A stretch of DNA of 9,860 nt from CAZBBC01 sp964489835 (GTDB taxonomy: Bacteria; Calditrichota; Calditrichia; JAJRVZ01), in NCBI GenBank assembly GCA_964489835.1, contig CAZBBC010000160.1, positions 1-9,860 of the forward strand, in the 5' to 3' direction. The notes under the pieces were generated by a model. That model was not told the DNA's origin and did not search any database. It saw only the letters and a program-made list of their open reading frames with translations. This document shows positions 1 through 7,574 of this stretch, one piece after another. The translations under genes and the position numbers were made by a program. Numbering within the stretch: position 1 is the first letter of the stretch; each line of letters starts with the position of its first letter.

Positions 1-216
1 GTCTAATTTTCTCATTCATTCGATTCTGCTTCGGATGACGAGAAAGACGTTCATTTGCCTGAAGGTGAGTTCTTTAAATTAAGTCCAAAGATTGGGATAT
101 ATCAAACTCAGTTGATATTCCGATATCTAGTATTACTTTTATATATTAAATAGGACACTCATGTTCTGATATAATACATTTTTTCGATAACTATTTTACG
201 AACATATAATATCCGG

Positions 217-1704
217 TCAAATTGGTCCGGGGTCGTTGTTATTCATGGCCCCTTTTGTCTGACCGGGAAGGATACCGGTGGGTGGCCGGCTTCCCTGGTA
301 GTATCTTTCACCTGTTGCACGGTTATGACGGTCAGGTGTGGCCTGGTCCAAAGGCGGCACCGTATCGCCGGTGCGGCGTTGCCATTCATCCAAGATTTTA
401 CGCAGATGTTCAAGTTTATCATGATATTCAGCATTGTTGACCAGGTTTTTTATCTGATGTGGATCATTTGGTAACAGGTATAGCTCCTCCGCCGGCCGGG
501 GTGTAATAAATGGATCCGCCTGGGCAGGACTTGCATTACCGCTATTGAAGAGCGCCCGCAATTCTTGGGAGGGACATTGCTCCTCAATGGTACAAACCTG
601 AGGCAGCTGTGGGTGGGCATTGCGAATATAAACAAAATCTTTCCAGCGTACCATTCGTTCATGGGCAATCTGGACATGCCAGTTATGTTCCGCAAAGGCA
701 TATGCACGGATTTGTGTTTCCCGGTTATCGAGTACCGGGATCAAACTCCTTCCTTGAATACGCTCTGTTGGCTTTAAACCAGCCAATTCCAGGATGGTAG
801 GGGCGAGGTCAACAACACTGGTCAGTGATTGACTGATATCACCGGCATATTTTAATCCATCGGGCCAATGCACGATGAGCGGGGTCTTAATTCCGCTATC
901 GTAGAGTCTTGTCTTACAGCGGGGAAACGGCCGGCCATTATCAGCCATGAAAATGATGCAGGTGTTCTCTAATTCACCCTGCTGCCTGAGTTCATCCATC
1001 ACCTGTCCGACATAGTGATCCAAACGTTGAATTTCATCATAGTAATTCGCCAAATTTTGACGTGTCTTGGGTGTATCCATCAAGTAGGGGGGTATAATCG
1101 CATCTTCCGGTTGGTGTGCGGGTAACCCTTCTTCCGGTCGCCAGGGAAGGTGGGCATCAGTCGATGCGAACCACATGAAAAACGGCTTTTCCTTTGGTCG
1201 CTCCTGTAGGCATTGAAGCCAGCGTGCCTCACCGCCAGGTCCTGCGTCCTCCATCTCATAAACCTGGTGGAAAGCTTCCTTGGCATATTCACCCAGGTGC
1301 CATTTTCCAGCCTGCACACAATAGTAGCCGGCACTTTTCAATTCTGCAGGGAAGAGCGGCTGGCCCTGGGGTAATTCCATGTGTAGTTCGGGAGAACCTG
1401 TATTATGCGGATAACGGCCGGTAATGACGCTGGATCGTGTAGGGCTGCATTGGCTGGTCGTCAGATAAGCATTCGTAAATCGGAGTCCGTTGGCTGCCAG
1501 TTTATCAATATAAGGTGTCCTGATGTTAGGATGACCGTAACATCCGAAATCATCACTGGATATATCATCACCGATGATCAGTACAATATTTGGCCTTTCA
1601 TGTTTGGGATTCTGCATACAAGCGGAGAAAAATAAAGCAAGTCCACCGGTTCCTAATGCGGCATCACGTATGAAATCTCGTCGTGTTATTGTTTTATTCA
1701 TCAT
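217..1704 (-). CDS. Exported S1-family sulfatase, Tat lipoprotein (heparan N-sulfatase-like)
   Basis: This is a formylglycine-dependent sulfatase that hydrolyses sulfate esters or sulfamates, probably on a sulfated glycan outside the cytoplasm. Numbering from the ATG at 1704 (495 aa), residues 8-12 read RRDFI, a twin-arginine signal. A hydrophobic stretch follows and ends in a lipobox with Cys29. Asp46-Asp47 (IIGDD) are the expected metal ligands. CSPTR at 86-90 is the Cys-type sulfatase signature in which Cys86 becomes formylglycine. GKWHLG (133-138), TDAH (182-185), DNG (255-257) and YDSG (268-271) complete the usual active-site set. Length is normal for the family. The region after the signature (HNTGSPELHMELP) recalls heparan N-sulfatases (SGSH), so a subfamily near S1_8 is inferred, not shown. 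Reading can extend to a TTG at 1713, but AAGGTGA (1714-1720) sits directly against that TTG and about 9 nt from the ATG at 1704, so the ATG is preferred. It has no sulfatase-maturation gene or SusC/SusD pair beside it. Confidence 0.94.
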   Translation of the reverse strand: MMNKTITRRDFIRDAALGTGGLALFFSACMQNPKHERPNIVLIIGDDISSDDFGCYGHPNIRTPYIDKLAANGLRFTNAYLTTSQCSPTRSSVITGRYPHNTGSPELHMELPQGQPLFPAELKSAGYYCVQAGKWHLGEYAKEAFHQVYEMEDAGPGGEARWLQCLQERPKEKPFFMWFASTDAHLPWRPEEGLPAHQPEDAIIPPYLMDTPKTRQNLANYYDEIQRLDHYVGQVMDELRQQGELENTCIIFMADNGRPFPRCKTRLYDSGIKTPLIVHWPDGLKYAGDISQSLTSVVDLAPTILELAGLKPTERIQGRSLIPVLDNRETQIRAYAFAEHNWHVQIAHERMVRWKDFVYIRNAHPQLPQVCTIEEQCPSQELRALFNSGNASPAQADPFITPRPAEELYLLPNDPHQIKNLVNNAEYHDKLEHLRKILDEWQRRTGDTVPPLDQATPDRHNRATGERYYQGSRPPTGILPGQTKGAMNNNDPGPI

Positions 1705-1713
1705 AATTCGCAA

Positions 1714-1734
1714 TCACCTTCTTATGTTATCATA
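1714..1734 (-). promoter_or_regulatory. Shine-Dalgarno and possible -10 box of the sulfatase gene
   Basis: On the minus strand AAGAAGGTGA (ending at 1714) is a strong Shine-Dalgarno sequence about 9 nt before the ATG at 1704. It decides that start over the in-frame TTG at 1711-1713. TATGAT at 1729-1734 resembles a -10 box, but no good -35 is seen at the right spacing and the leader would be very short. The ribosome site is well supported; the promoter reading is weak. Confidence 0.45.
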
Positions 1735-1768
1735 GCGGAGAAATTTGTTATTTTAGTAAAAATTTTTA

Positions 1769-1850
1769 TCCACGGATAACACGGATTACACAGATAAAAA
1801 CTAAAATAATAATGATTTTTAAATGAAATCAGTGTCAATCCGTGTCAGTC
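1769..1850. repeat. Imperfect inverted repeat of the 'ATCCGTGT' type in the sulfatase-RND gap
   Basis: The left arm contains ACACGGATT at 1779-1787, which pairs exactly with AATCCGTGT at 1837-1845. Flanking ACAC (1788-1791) and GAT (1793-1795) pair with GTGT (1832-1835) and ATC (1828-1830), with a one-base bulge. The enclosed loop is very AT-rich. The left arm read on the minus strand is the familiar ATCTGTGTAATCCGTGTTAT phrase that recurs in intergenic DNA of many uncultured bacteria; that comparison is from memory. It does not look like a terminator, because neither arm is followed by a clean T tract. The rest of the gap, to 2015, holds no gene. Confidence 0.55.
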
Positions 1851-1870
1851 AATCTCTTGATCCGGCCTTA

Positions 1871-2008
1871 GACGGGAGCCTGCTTGCCCGGCGCAGACGG
1901 GCGAGAGATTTTTACAATTGGATCAAACTGATGAATATCTTTGTTTGCAGCATTGGGTTGCGCGATGATTTAGCCTGGATAATTCATCCCTCGCGGAGAC
2001 ACAAAACC
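1871..2008. repeat. Repeat-like intergenic fragments (GC-rich piece and 'CGCGGAGACAC' piece)
   Basis: Within otherwise non-coding DNA, 1885-1899 (TGCCCGGCGCAGACG) is the exact reverse complement of 6586-6600, which lies inside the palindromic element at 6549-6646. Its GC content stands out from the AT-rich surroundings. Near 1991-2005, TCGCGGAGACACAAA resembles a second common intergenic repeat phrase (from memory). Together with the inverted repeat at 1769-1850 this makes the gap a mosaic of repeat fragments. No protein is readable across it on either strand. Confidence 0.4.
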
Positions 2009-2015
2009 ACAAATA

Positions 2016-5000
2016 TTAAATTTTAGTCTTTTTTATTAAGTCATGAATGCTGATGTAGGCCGCAGGTATGAGAACAAGTGTGATCAGCGTGGAGACAGTC
2101 AGTCCCCCTATCACTGCCCGGGCCAGGGCTGCTTGGATTTCACCGCCTGCACCGGTGCCAAAAGAGAGTGGTAACATACCCAGCACAGTGGTAAAGGTTG
2201 TCATCAGTATAGGACGCAGCCGCCGTCGGCCGGATTGGAGCACTGCCTCGGTAATGCCCAGGTTCTGCTCCCGGCGCATTAAGTTAATATAATCCACCAG
2301 AACAATGGCATTGTTAACCACGATCCCTATCAGCATGACTATTCCCATCAGGCTTTGTATATTAAGTGTAGTACCGGTCAGTAAAAGGGTGGGGACTACG
2401 CCGATAATCACCAGAGGAACAGAGACCATAACGATAAGCGGGTCCAGGAAACGTTCGAACTGTGCTGCCATCACCATATATATAAGGATGACAGCCATGA
2501 GCATGGATAAAAAGAAATCATTCTCTGCTTTCTTTTGTTCTTCATATTCGCCACCAAAGACCAAAGTAAAACCTTTTGGCATTGCAAAATCACTTAATTC
2601 TTTACGGACTTCTTCTACAACATCCCCCAGGGCCGCACCACTCTCAAGATTGGCTGTAATATAAGTCACCCGCTGTCCATCGATGCGTTCAATTTCAGTC
2701 GGACTGCGTCGTTGATCAGTCCGTACGATAGCTGAGACAGGTAAAATCCGACCGGTATTGGTCCTTATTGAAACATTACCAAGATCCAGGGTATTCAAGC
2801 GGTCATCCGGTTGGAGGCGCACGACAATTGGGAATTCCTCGCCCTTTTCACGGAAGACCCCGGCCTGACTCCCACCGACGTTTGTCTGAATAATCTCTGC
2901 AACTTGGCGGACAGATAATCCCAGCTCAGCGATTTTTTCACGATCAATGATCAGGTTTTGTTCAGGACGTCCTTCCCGGCGGCTGATGCGCACATCGGCG
3001 ATTGCCGGCACACGTCCGATAATATTCTTAATGTTCTGCGCCAGTTGATTGGCAATCGTTAGATCGTATCCACGTAATTCCACTTGTACCGCCTGCGCAC
3101 CACCGGATCCGAATAAACGTCTTAAAATCCATAAACCGGATTGTGCCTCGACACTAATTTCGGCGCCGGGAATCTTTCCTTCAACATTACGGCGAATTTG
3201 ATCGGCAAGAACGAAACTGTTCATGGTACGTTCATTTGCCCCACGTAAAGACAGTTCCACTTCCGAATCTCCCCCACGGATTTCAATAGTAATGTGTCGG
3301 ACCTGGTCTGCCGGAGTGGTTGACCGCACGATTTTTTCCAATTCTTTTAAATATTCGTTGACCACAGCAATATTTGTTCCCTGGGCCATCTCAAGATTCA
3401 CATCAATCTCATCGGCATCCGTTTGCGGGGCCAGTTCTACCGGAATCAACGGCCAGAGCAGTATAGTAATAATCAACAGTAATCCGGTCGCTGCAAATAC
3501 CATTTTTCGATGCCGGATGGCCGCTTCCAGCCAATGGGAATAGGCATTTTCCAGCCACTGAAACCAATGGCCGGTCCGGGATCTGAAATCATTACTACTT
3601 TGCCTGCCTGTCCTGATTGTAAGAAAACGGCTGCCAAGCATCGGAACAAGGCTGAGCGCAACCAGCAGTGAACACAGGAGTGCAAATACAACAACAAGGG
3701 CCAGTTCTTTGAAGAGCATTCCGGAAATTGTCTCCATAAAGACCACCGGCAGAAAGATCACCAATGTTGTCAAGGTTGAGGCGACGATGGCACCGGTTAC
3801 CTGTCGGGTTCCGGTTAAGGCACTATCCTCCAGATCATGTCCATTCTCACGAAGTCTGACAATGTTTTCCAGAACAACAATCGCATTATCGACAATTAAA
3901 CCGATTCCCAGAGCCAATCCTCCGAAACTCATCTGGTTCAATGTCAGATCGTTAAAGTAAAGCAGGGCAAAGGCAGCGATGATAGAAATTGGGATCGATA
4001 GGGCAATAATAAAAGTCGTTGAACCATTTCGTAGAAAAATATACAAAATAAGCACGGCCAGCAATCCACCCCACAGCGCAGAATTCTGCACATTGTTAAT
4101 GGAATTTTTAATAAAATCACTCTGATCAAGTACCATCAACAATTCCAGATCGTCCCGTTCGCGATTAATTTTCTCCATAACCGCCCGGGCTTCCTGTGCG
4201 ACCGCAACCGTATTGGCGCCGGATTGTTTACGGATTCCCATCCGTACCATCGGTAGCCCATCAATCTGCACCAGTCGATGGACATCCGTATACCCGTCCA
4301 CAACAGTAGCCACATCGCCAACCCGAATTGGTTTACCATCCACCATGGTGATTATGGTATGGGTAATTTCTTCAAGAGACTGATATTCTCCTTGTGTGCG
4401 AACATACATGTCACTGGTACCATCGCGCATATCACCACCCGGGAGGGTAACATTCTCACGAATCAACGCCTGCTGTACATCAGCAGCGGAAAGCCGGCTG
4501 GAAGCCAACCGATCCCGTTTGAGTTGCACCTGGATTTCCCGGTATATGCCACCATAGATATTCACTGATCCGGCGCCGGGAATCTGTTCAAACTCCTGTG
4601 AAATTTCCCTTTCCAGAATTCGGGTGAGTTCCTCCATGCCACGCGGGGATTTAGCTCCCAAAATAACTACCGGGTAGTTATCCGGGTCAAACTTCCACAG
4701 ACGGGGCGATTCCACTTCCGGTGGAAAATCATCCCGAATCCGGTCCAAAGCTGCCCGTACATCATTGGCAGCCTCATCAACATTTGTTCCCTGGGAAAAT
4801 TCCAGAGTGACCCAACTTTGCCCCTCCTCAGACCGCGACCGCAATTCTTCGACATTCGGCACACTTGCGACCGCATTCTCAATGCGATCCGTAATAATTG
4901 TTTCGATCTCTTCCGGTCCGACATTAGGATAATTTGTCCGGATAGACAGCATCGGATATTCAATTTTTGGAAGTAAATCGACAGGAAGAAAATGAAATCC

Positions 5001-5081
5001 CAGGATGCCTAAAATGATGATGATCAAAAACACCATGGTGGTAGCAATGGGGCGTCTAACAGATATTTCGGTAATAGTCAT
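2016..5081 (-). CDS. RND (AcrB/HAE1-type) inner-membrane efflux pump
   Basis: This is a proton-driven resistance-nodulation-division permease. It works as a trimer in the inner membrane and exports lipophilic or toxic compounds through an adaptor and an outer-membrane channel. It is full length at 1021 aa. It begins with the family hallmark (SVRRPIATTMV, residues 7-17) and the first membrane helix, followed by the first large periplasmic loop (about 33-330), helices 2-6 (about 335-485), helix 7 (about 527-545), a second periplasmic loop (about 550-855) and helices 8-12 (about 857-1012). Helix 4 carries GLIVDNAIVVLEN with Asp398. Helix 11 keeps RLRPILMT (954-961), matching the Arg/Thr relay pair of AcrB. 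The second helix-4 aspartate is Asn399 and the helix-10 lysine of AcrB is replaced in VVNNAIVLVD (Asn923/924). Such substitutions occur in other HAE1 subgroups, so this need not mean loss of function. The start has only a weak ribosome site, but the N-terminus fits the family exactly. It follows the adaptor gene by 23 bp, so the two are almost certainly cotranscribed. The substrate cannot be told from sequence. Confidence 0.96.
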   Translation of the reverse strand: MTITEISVRRPIATTMVFLIIIILGILGFHFLPVDLLPKIEYPMLSIRTNYPNVGPEEIETIITDRIENAVASVPNVEELRSRSEEGQSWVTLEFSQGTNVDEAANDVRAALDRIRDDFPPEVESPRLWKFDPDNYPVVILGAKSPRGMEELTRILEREISQEFEQIPGAGSVNIYGGIYREIQVQLKRDRLASSRLSAADVQQALIRENVTLPGGDMRDGTSDMYVRTQGEYQSLEEITHTIITMVDGKPIRVGDVATVVDGYTDVHRLVQIDGLPMVRMGIRKQSGANTVAVAQEARAVMEKINRERDDLELLMVLDQSDFIKNSINNVQNSALWGGLLAVLILYIFLRNGSTTFIIALSIPISIIAAFALLYFNDLTLNQMSFGGLALGIGLIVDNAIVVLENIVRLRENGHDLEDSALTGTRQVTGAIVASTLTTLVIFLPVVFMETISGMLFKELALVVVFALLCSLLVALSLVPMLGSRFLTIRTGRQSSNDFRSRTGHWFQWLENAYSHWLEAAIRHRKMVFAATGLLLIITILLWPLIPVELAPQTDADEIDVNLEMAQGTNIAVVNEYLKELEKIVRSTTPADQVRHITIEIRGGDSEVELSLRGANERTMNSFVLADQIRRNVEGKIPGAEISVEAQSGLWILRRLFGSGGAQAVQVELRGYDLTIANQLAQNIKNIIGRVPAIADVRISRREGRPEQNLIIDREKIAELGLSVRQVAEIIQTNVGGSQAGVFREKGEEFPIVVRLQPDDRLNTLDLGNVSIRTNTGRILPVSAIVRTDQRRSPTEIERIDGQRVTYITANLESGAALGDVVEEVRKELSDFAMPKGFTLVFGGEYEEQKKAENDFFLSMLMAVILIYMVMAAQFERFLDPLIVMVSVPLVIIGVVPTLLLTGTTLNIQSLMGIVMLIGIVVNNAIVLVDYINLMRREQNLGITEAVLQSGRRRLRPILMTTFTTVLGMLPLSFGTGAGGEIQAALARAVIGGLTVSTLITLVLIPAAYISIHDLIKKTKI

Positions 5082-5104
5082 TACTTTTATACCATTCTAT
5101 TTCA

Positions 5105-6430
5105 TTATCTGGTTGATACCGTATCAATATATAACGCTTGATGTTTTTTTACTATTTCTTCCATAAGATCTTCACGTTGCAGATGCTGAAGTTTTTCCAC
5201 CCATTCCCACTTCACGGGGCGAACCCGGGCTTCGCCCGGCTGGCCACCTAAAAGATTCTGCCCCAGGGTAATAATCCAGTCCTCTGGATTCACGCCGCGA
5301 ACACCGGCTTCCATACGTCCTTTGGCAATAATGTCTACCGGTACAAATTTAAATGGTATTGGATCTGTAAGAGGTGCTGAACCATCGCCTTTGATCTGAC
5401 CGACCGGCTCACGGTCCAGTGTGGCCTGACTGATATATACTCCTGTTACACCGCTTGCCGGATTTTCATACAGGGCGCTTAATGGAACCAAAGTGGCCTC
5501 TTCGCTTTCACCATAATAAATGTCCACGGTAATAAACATGCCGGATTTTAATAAACCATCAGGATTCGCCAGATCGATTTCGGCTTCCGTACTGTGTGTC
5601 ACCGGATTTAAAAACGGGGAGATTCGTGATACAAAGGCCGTCATCGGACCAGCTAGCATATTCTGGGCATAGATTTCCGTTCTTTGGCCTTCTTCAATAT
5701 ACGAAAGCATTCGATCTGTCAAGATAACCTCTACTTGCATATTATCCAATTGTCCCAGAGTAAATAATCGGGTGCTGCCGGTTACCAGCATGCCTACTTC
5801 CGCATTACGGTTTCCCACACTACCCGCTACCGGGGCCCGGATAATGGTCTGGGATAATGATTCTCTGCGTTCCTCTACGGTAGCCTCAGCCTGCTCAACC
5901 CGGGCCCTGGAGAGATCCACCGTGGCTTCAGCAGAGCTGGCTCGCATCTGAAAAGTTTCCAGATCTGTCGCGCTGGTCATTCCCTGATCAGCCAGTATCC
6001 GGGTTCTCTTCAAATCAGCCTGGATCTCTTTTAACTGGGCTTCTGCCTGTTTTAACTGGGCCAATGCAATTTGATAACCGGAATGGGCTTGTTTTAACCG
6101 CTCCCGAAACTCCTTATCACGCAGCTGAACCAGTGGTTCTCCCTGTTTGACCACATCGCCGTTTTTCTGAAATACTTTGACAATCACGGCATCGATTTCA
6201 GGGTATATATTGATCTGATTTTTTGCTCTAACTAATCCACTCAATCGCTGGACCAACGGCAATGTTCCATGCCGCGCCTGTACTGCTTCCACCGCAGGCA
6301 TAACCGCACTCATTTTGTTTTCCTGAGAACCGGATCCACCGGAACAGCTCAACAGCAGCAAACCCACACTAATCAAGCATAGCCTGTAAATTATATTTTG
6401 TAATTTCACCAAATCATTTCTCTCTTCCAT
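5105..6430 (-). CDS. RND periplasmic adaptor (membrane fusion protein), lipoprotein
   Basis: This is an AcrA/HlyD-type adaptor that links the RND pump encoded just downstream to an outer-membrane channel. Counting from the ATG at 6430 (441 aa), a hydrophobic signal leads to a lipobox (LLLLSC) with Cys29, so it is probably anchored as a lipoprotein. A barrel-sandwich (lipoyl-like) half lies at about 72-104. A long Gln/Ala/Glu-rich coiled-coil hairpin covers about 105-194. The second lipoyl half, with the typical IIRAPVAGSV, is at about 196-227, the beta-barrel at about 229-307 (KSGMFITVDI near its end), and a membrane-proximal domain follows. The last roughly 40 residues look like an extra charged helix beyond the usual end. 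The start is uncertain. The frame opens at a TTG (6439), the ATG at 6430 lacks a ribosome site, and GTG at 6409 is preceded by GGAAGAGAG and would give a more standard lipoprotein signal starting MKLQNIIYRL. The stop TAA lies 23 bp before the pump start. No TolC homologue follows. Confidence 0.92.
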   Translation of the reverse strand: MEERNDLVKLQNIIYRLCLISVGLLLLSCSGGSGSQENKMSAVMPAVEAVQARHGTLPLVQRLSGLVRAKNQINIYPEIDAVIVKVFQKNGDVVKQGEPLVQLRDKEFRERLKQAHSGYQIALAQLKQAEAQLKEIQADLKRTRILADQGMTSATDLETFQMRASSAEATVDLSRARVEQAEATVEERRESLSQTIIRAPVAGSVGNRNAEVGMLVTGSTRLFTLGQLDNMQVEVILTDRMLSYIEEGQRTEIYAQNMLAGPMTAFVSRISPFLNPVTHSTEAEIDLANPDGLLKSGMFITVDIYYGESEEATLVPLSALYENPASGVTGVYISQATLDREPVGQIKGDGSAPLTDPIPFKFVPVDIIAKGRMEAGVRGVNPEDWIITLGQNLLGGQPGEARVRPVKWEWVEKLQHLQREDLMEEIVKKHQALYIDTVSTR

Positions 6431-6453
6431 AATATCCAAAACTATTAATAATT

Positions 6454-6459
6454 AGTATA
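6454..6459 (-). promoter_or_regulatory. Possible -10 box for the adaptor-pump operon
   Basis: On the minus strand TATACT at 6454-6459 matches the bacterial -10 consensus at five of six positions and lies in an AT-rich stretch upstream of the adaptor gene. A recognisable -35 box at 16-18 bp is not seen, so this is only a candidate. Transcription from here would give a leader of about 17 nt to the ATG at 6430 or about 38 nt to the GTG at 6409, which fits the later start better. Confidence 0.2.
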
Positions 6460-6548
6460 AACCGAATGAATATCTCTGTTTTCACCTTAGGTCCTTGTCT
6501 AACCTGATCTATTCATACCGCAGCGATGCTGTAAAAAAAAAAGAATTC

Positions 6549-6646
6549 TGACCCTCCCCCGGCCCCTCCCTATCCGGTTTCGCCACGTCTGCGCCGGGCA
6601 GGCCGGATAGGGAGGGGTGTCGAGCGTAGCGAGACGGGGTGGGTCA
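6549..6646. repeat. Nested palindromic intergenic element (REP/MITE-like)
   Basis: A perfect 15-bp inverted repeat (CCCCTCCCTATCCGG at 6563-6577 against 6603-6617) encloses a 25-nt GC-rich loop. Around it, TGACCCTCCCC (6549-6559) pairs with 6636-6646 at ten of eleven positions. The right side also holds a small imperfect hairpin (GTCGAGCGTAGCGAGAC, 6619-6635). The element is sharply GC-rich between AT-rich flanks, which argues for a discrete inserted unit, and part of its loop (6586-6600) recurs inverted at 1885-1899. It has no coding capacity and no transposase nearby. It lies between the end of the glycosyltransferase block and the efflux operon, so as RNA it could also stabilise or separate transcripts; that role is inferred. 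Confidence 0.7.
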
Positions 6647-6702
6647 TTTATCTAAAGCCAATGATCGATATCTGCTTCTTAACAAAACTATGCTAATCGC
6701 CC

Positions 6703-6715
6703 CGGCGATCCGCCG
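6703..6715. other. Small GC-rich hairpin in the gap after the GT4 gene
   Basis: CGGCG (6703-6707) and CGCCG (6711-6715) form a 5-bp stem with a 3-nt loop inside a GC-rich patch (about 6699-6721) of an otherwise AT-rich gap. It lies about 100 bp beyond the GT4 stop. No T tract follows on the minus strand, so it is not called a terminator. The rest of 6647-6812 shows nothing that I can assign. Confidence 0.3.
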
Positions 6716-6812
6716 CGTCGGAAATAACAAAGTTTTTAGCTATAATAGTATAAAAGAATTTAGTGATATTTTTTTCGATTTCAAACCGGAAAAACTCAAA
6801 CTTATCATTCAT

Positions 6813-7574
6813 TCAATCAATCTTACTAAGCGATTTCAAAGATCTCAATCTTGTTTGATATAGTTGGTCAAAGTGCTCAAACATTTTTTCGGAACTAAAA
6901 TTATCAACAACTTTTTTCCTGGCCGCCATACACATTTTATTTACCTTTTTTTCACCGTTTAGAAGATCAATAATTCCATGAGCAATTCCCTGAACATCAT
7001 TTGGCTTTACTAAAATCCCCGTCACTCCATCGATGACTAATTCCGGGGTTCCGCCGACCGCTGTCGCAACTACAGGACATCCTATGTACATTGCCTCCGT
7101 CAGGGAGCGGCTTAATCCCTCCCATAATGAAGACATTACAAATACATTGAGAATTTTCAGGATTGCAGAAATATCTTCCCGAAAACCCAGGATTTTTAAA
7201 TATTTTGATATTTGTAGATCTGAAGCGAGTTTTTGCAGGTCATTTCTCATTTCACCATCACCGACCACTAAAAAGTAAACATTTGATTCAGATTTCAGAA
7301 CCATTGATATCGCATGGATAAAATCATGTGGGGCTTTCTGCTCAACCAGGCGTCCAACAAAACCAACAACCTTTACGGTGTTACCAATACCTAATTCCCG
7401 TTTTTTTTCAGCGATATTGCAACGGATATCAAATTTTTTAAAATCAATACCACCATAAATGTTTACAAATTGTTCCGGTTTGCCTAGTTTTTTTTGGATG
7501 GCTTCCTTTTGATTGAGAAAGGATACCGTTACAAAAATATCAGTAGTTTTTGATACAAAGCGTTCCAAGAACAA
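6813..7574 (-). CDS. GT4 glycosyltransferase, C-terminal half as read
   Basis: This frame (up to 253 aa from a TTG at 7574) holds the complete donor-binding domain of a GT4 enzyme. It has the linker YGGIDFKKF at 40-48, GRLVEQK at 74-80, GDGEMR at 105-110, GFREDI at 130-135 and the EX7E glutamates at 152 and 160. No ribosome site precedes the TTG, and the first residues (FLERFVSKTTDIFVTVS) align with the middle of intact GT4 proteins rather than with a start. It is therefore the downstream part of a frameshifted gene and not an independent one, unless recoding joins it to the N-terminal half. Confidence 0.75.
   Translation of the reverse strand: MFLERFVSKTTDIFVTVSFLNQKEAIQKKLGKPEQFVNIYGGIDFKKFDIRCNIAEKKRELGIGNTVKVVGFVGRLVEQKAPHDFIHAISMVLKSESNVYFLVVGDGEMRNDLQKLASDLQISKYLKILGFREDISAILKILNVFVMSSLWEGLSRSLTEAMYIGCPVVATAVGGTPELVIDGVTGILVKPNDVQGIAHGIIDLLNGEKKVNKMCMAARKKVVDNFSSEKMFEHFDQLYQTRLRSLKSLSKID

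Noticed and set aside
1..75. Possible minus-strand coding fragment running off the left edge
   Set aside because: Only about 25 codons are open after a TAA, with no ribosome site, and the wording resembles an intergenic repeat more than a protein.
1823..2026. Plus-strand open frame of 67 codons in the sulfatase-RND gap
   Set aside because: It runs through repeat fragments and into the RND stop region, and reads as no known family.
2305..3543. Plus-strand open frames of up to 119 codons inside the RND gene
   Set aside because: They are antisense shadows of a full-length conserved pump, with low-complexity Ser/Thr/Arg content and no ribosome sites.
6520..6545. CAGCGATGCTG hairpin next to an A10 run as a terminator
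   Set aside because: On the minus strand the T run comes before the hairpin, and on the plus strand an A run follows it, so neither strand has the terminator order.
6639..6863. Plus-strand open frame of 74 codons overlapping the GT4 end
   Set aside because: It starts inside the palindromic element, has no ribosome site, shows no recognisable family and overlaps the 3' end of a well-supported gene on the other strand.
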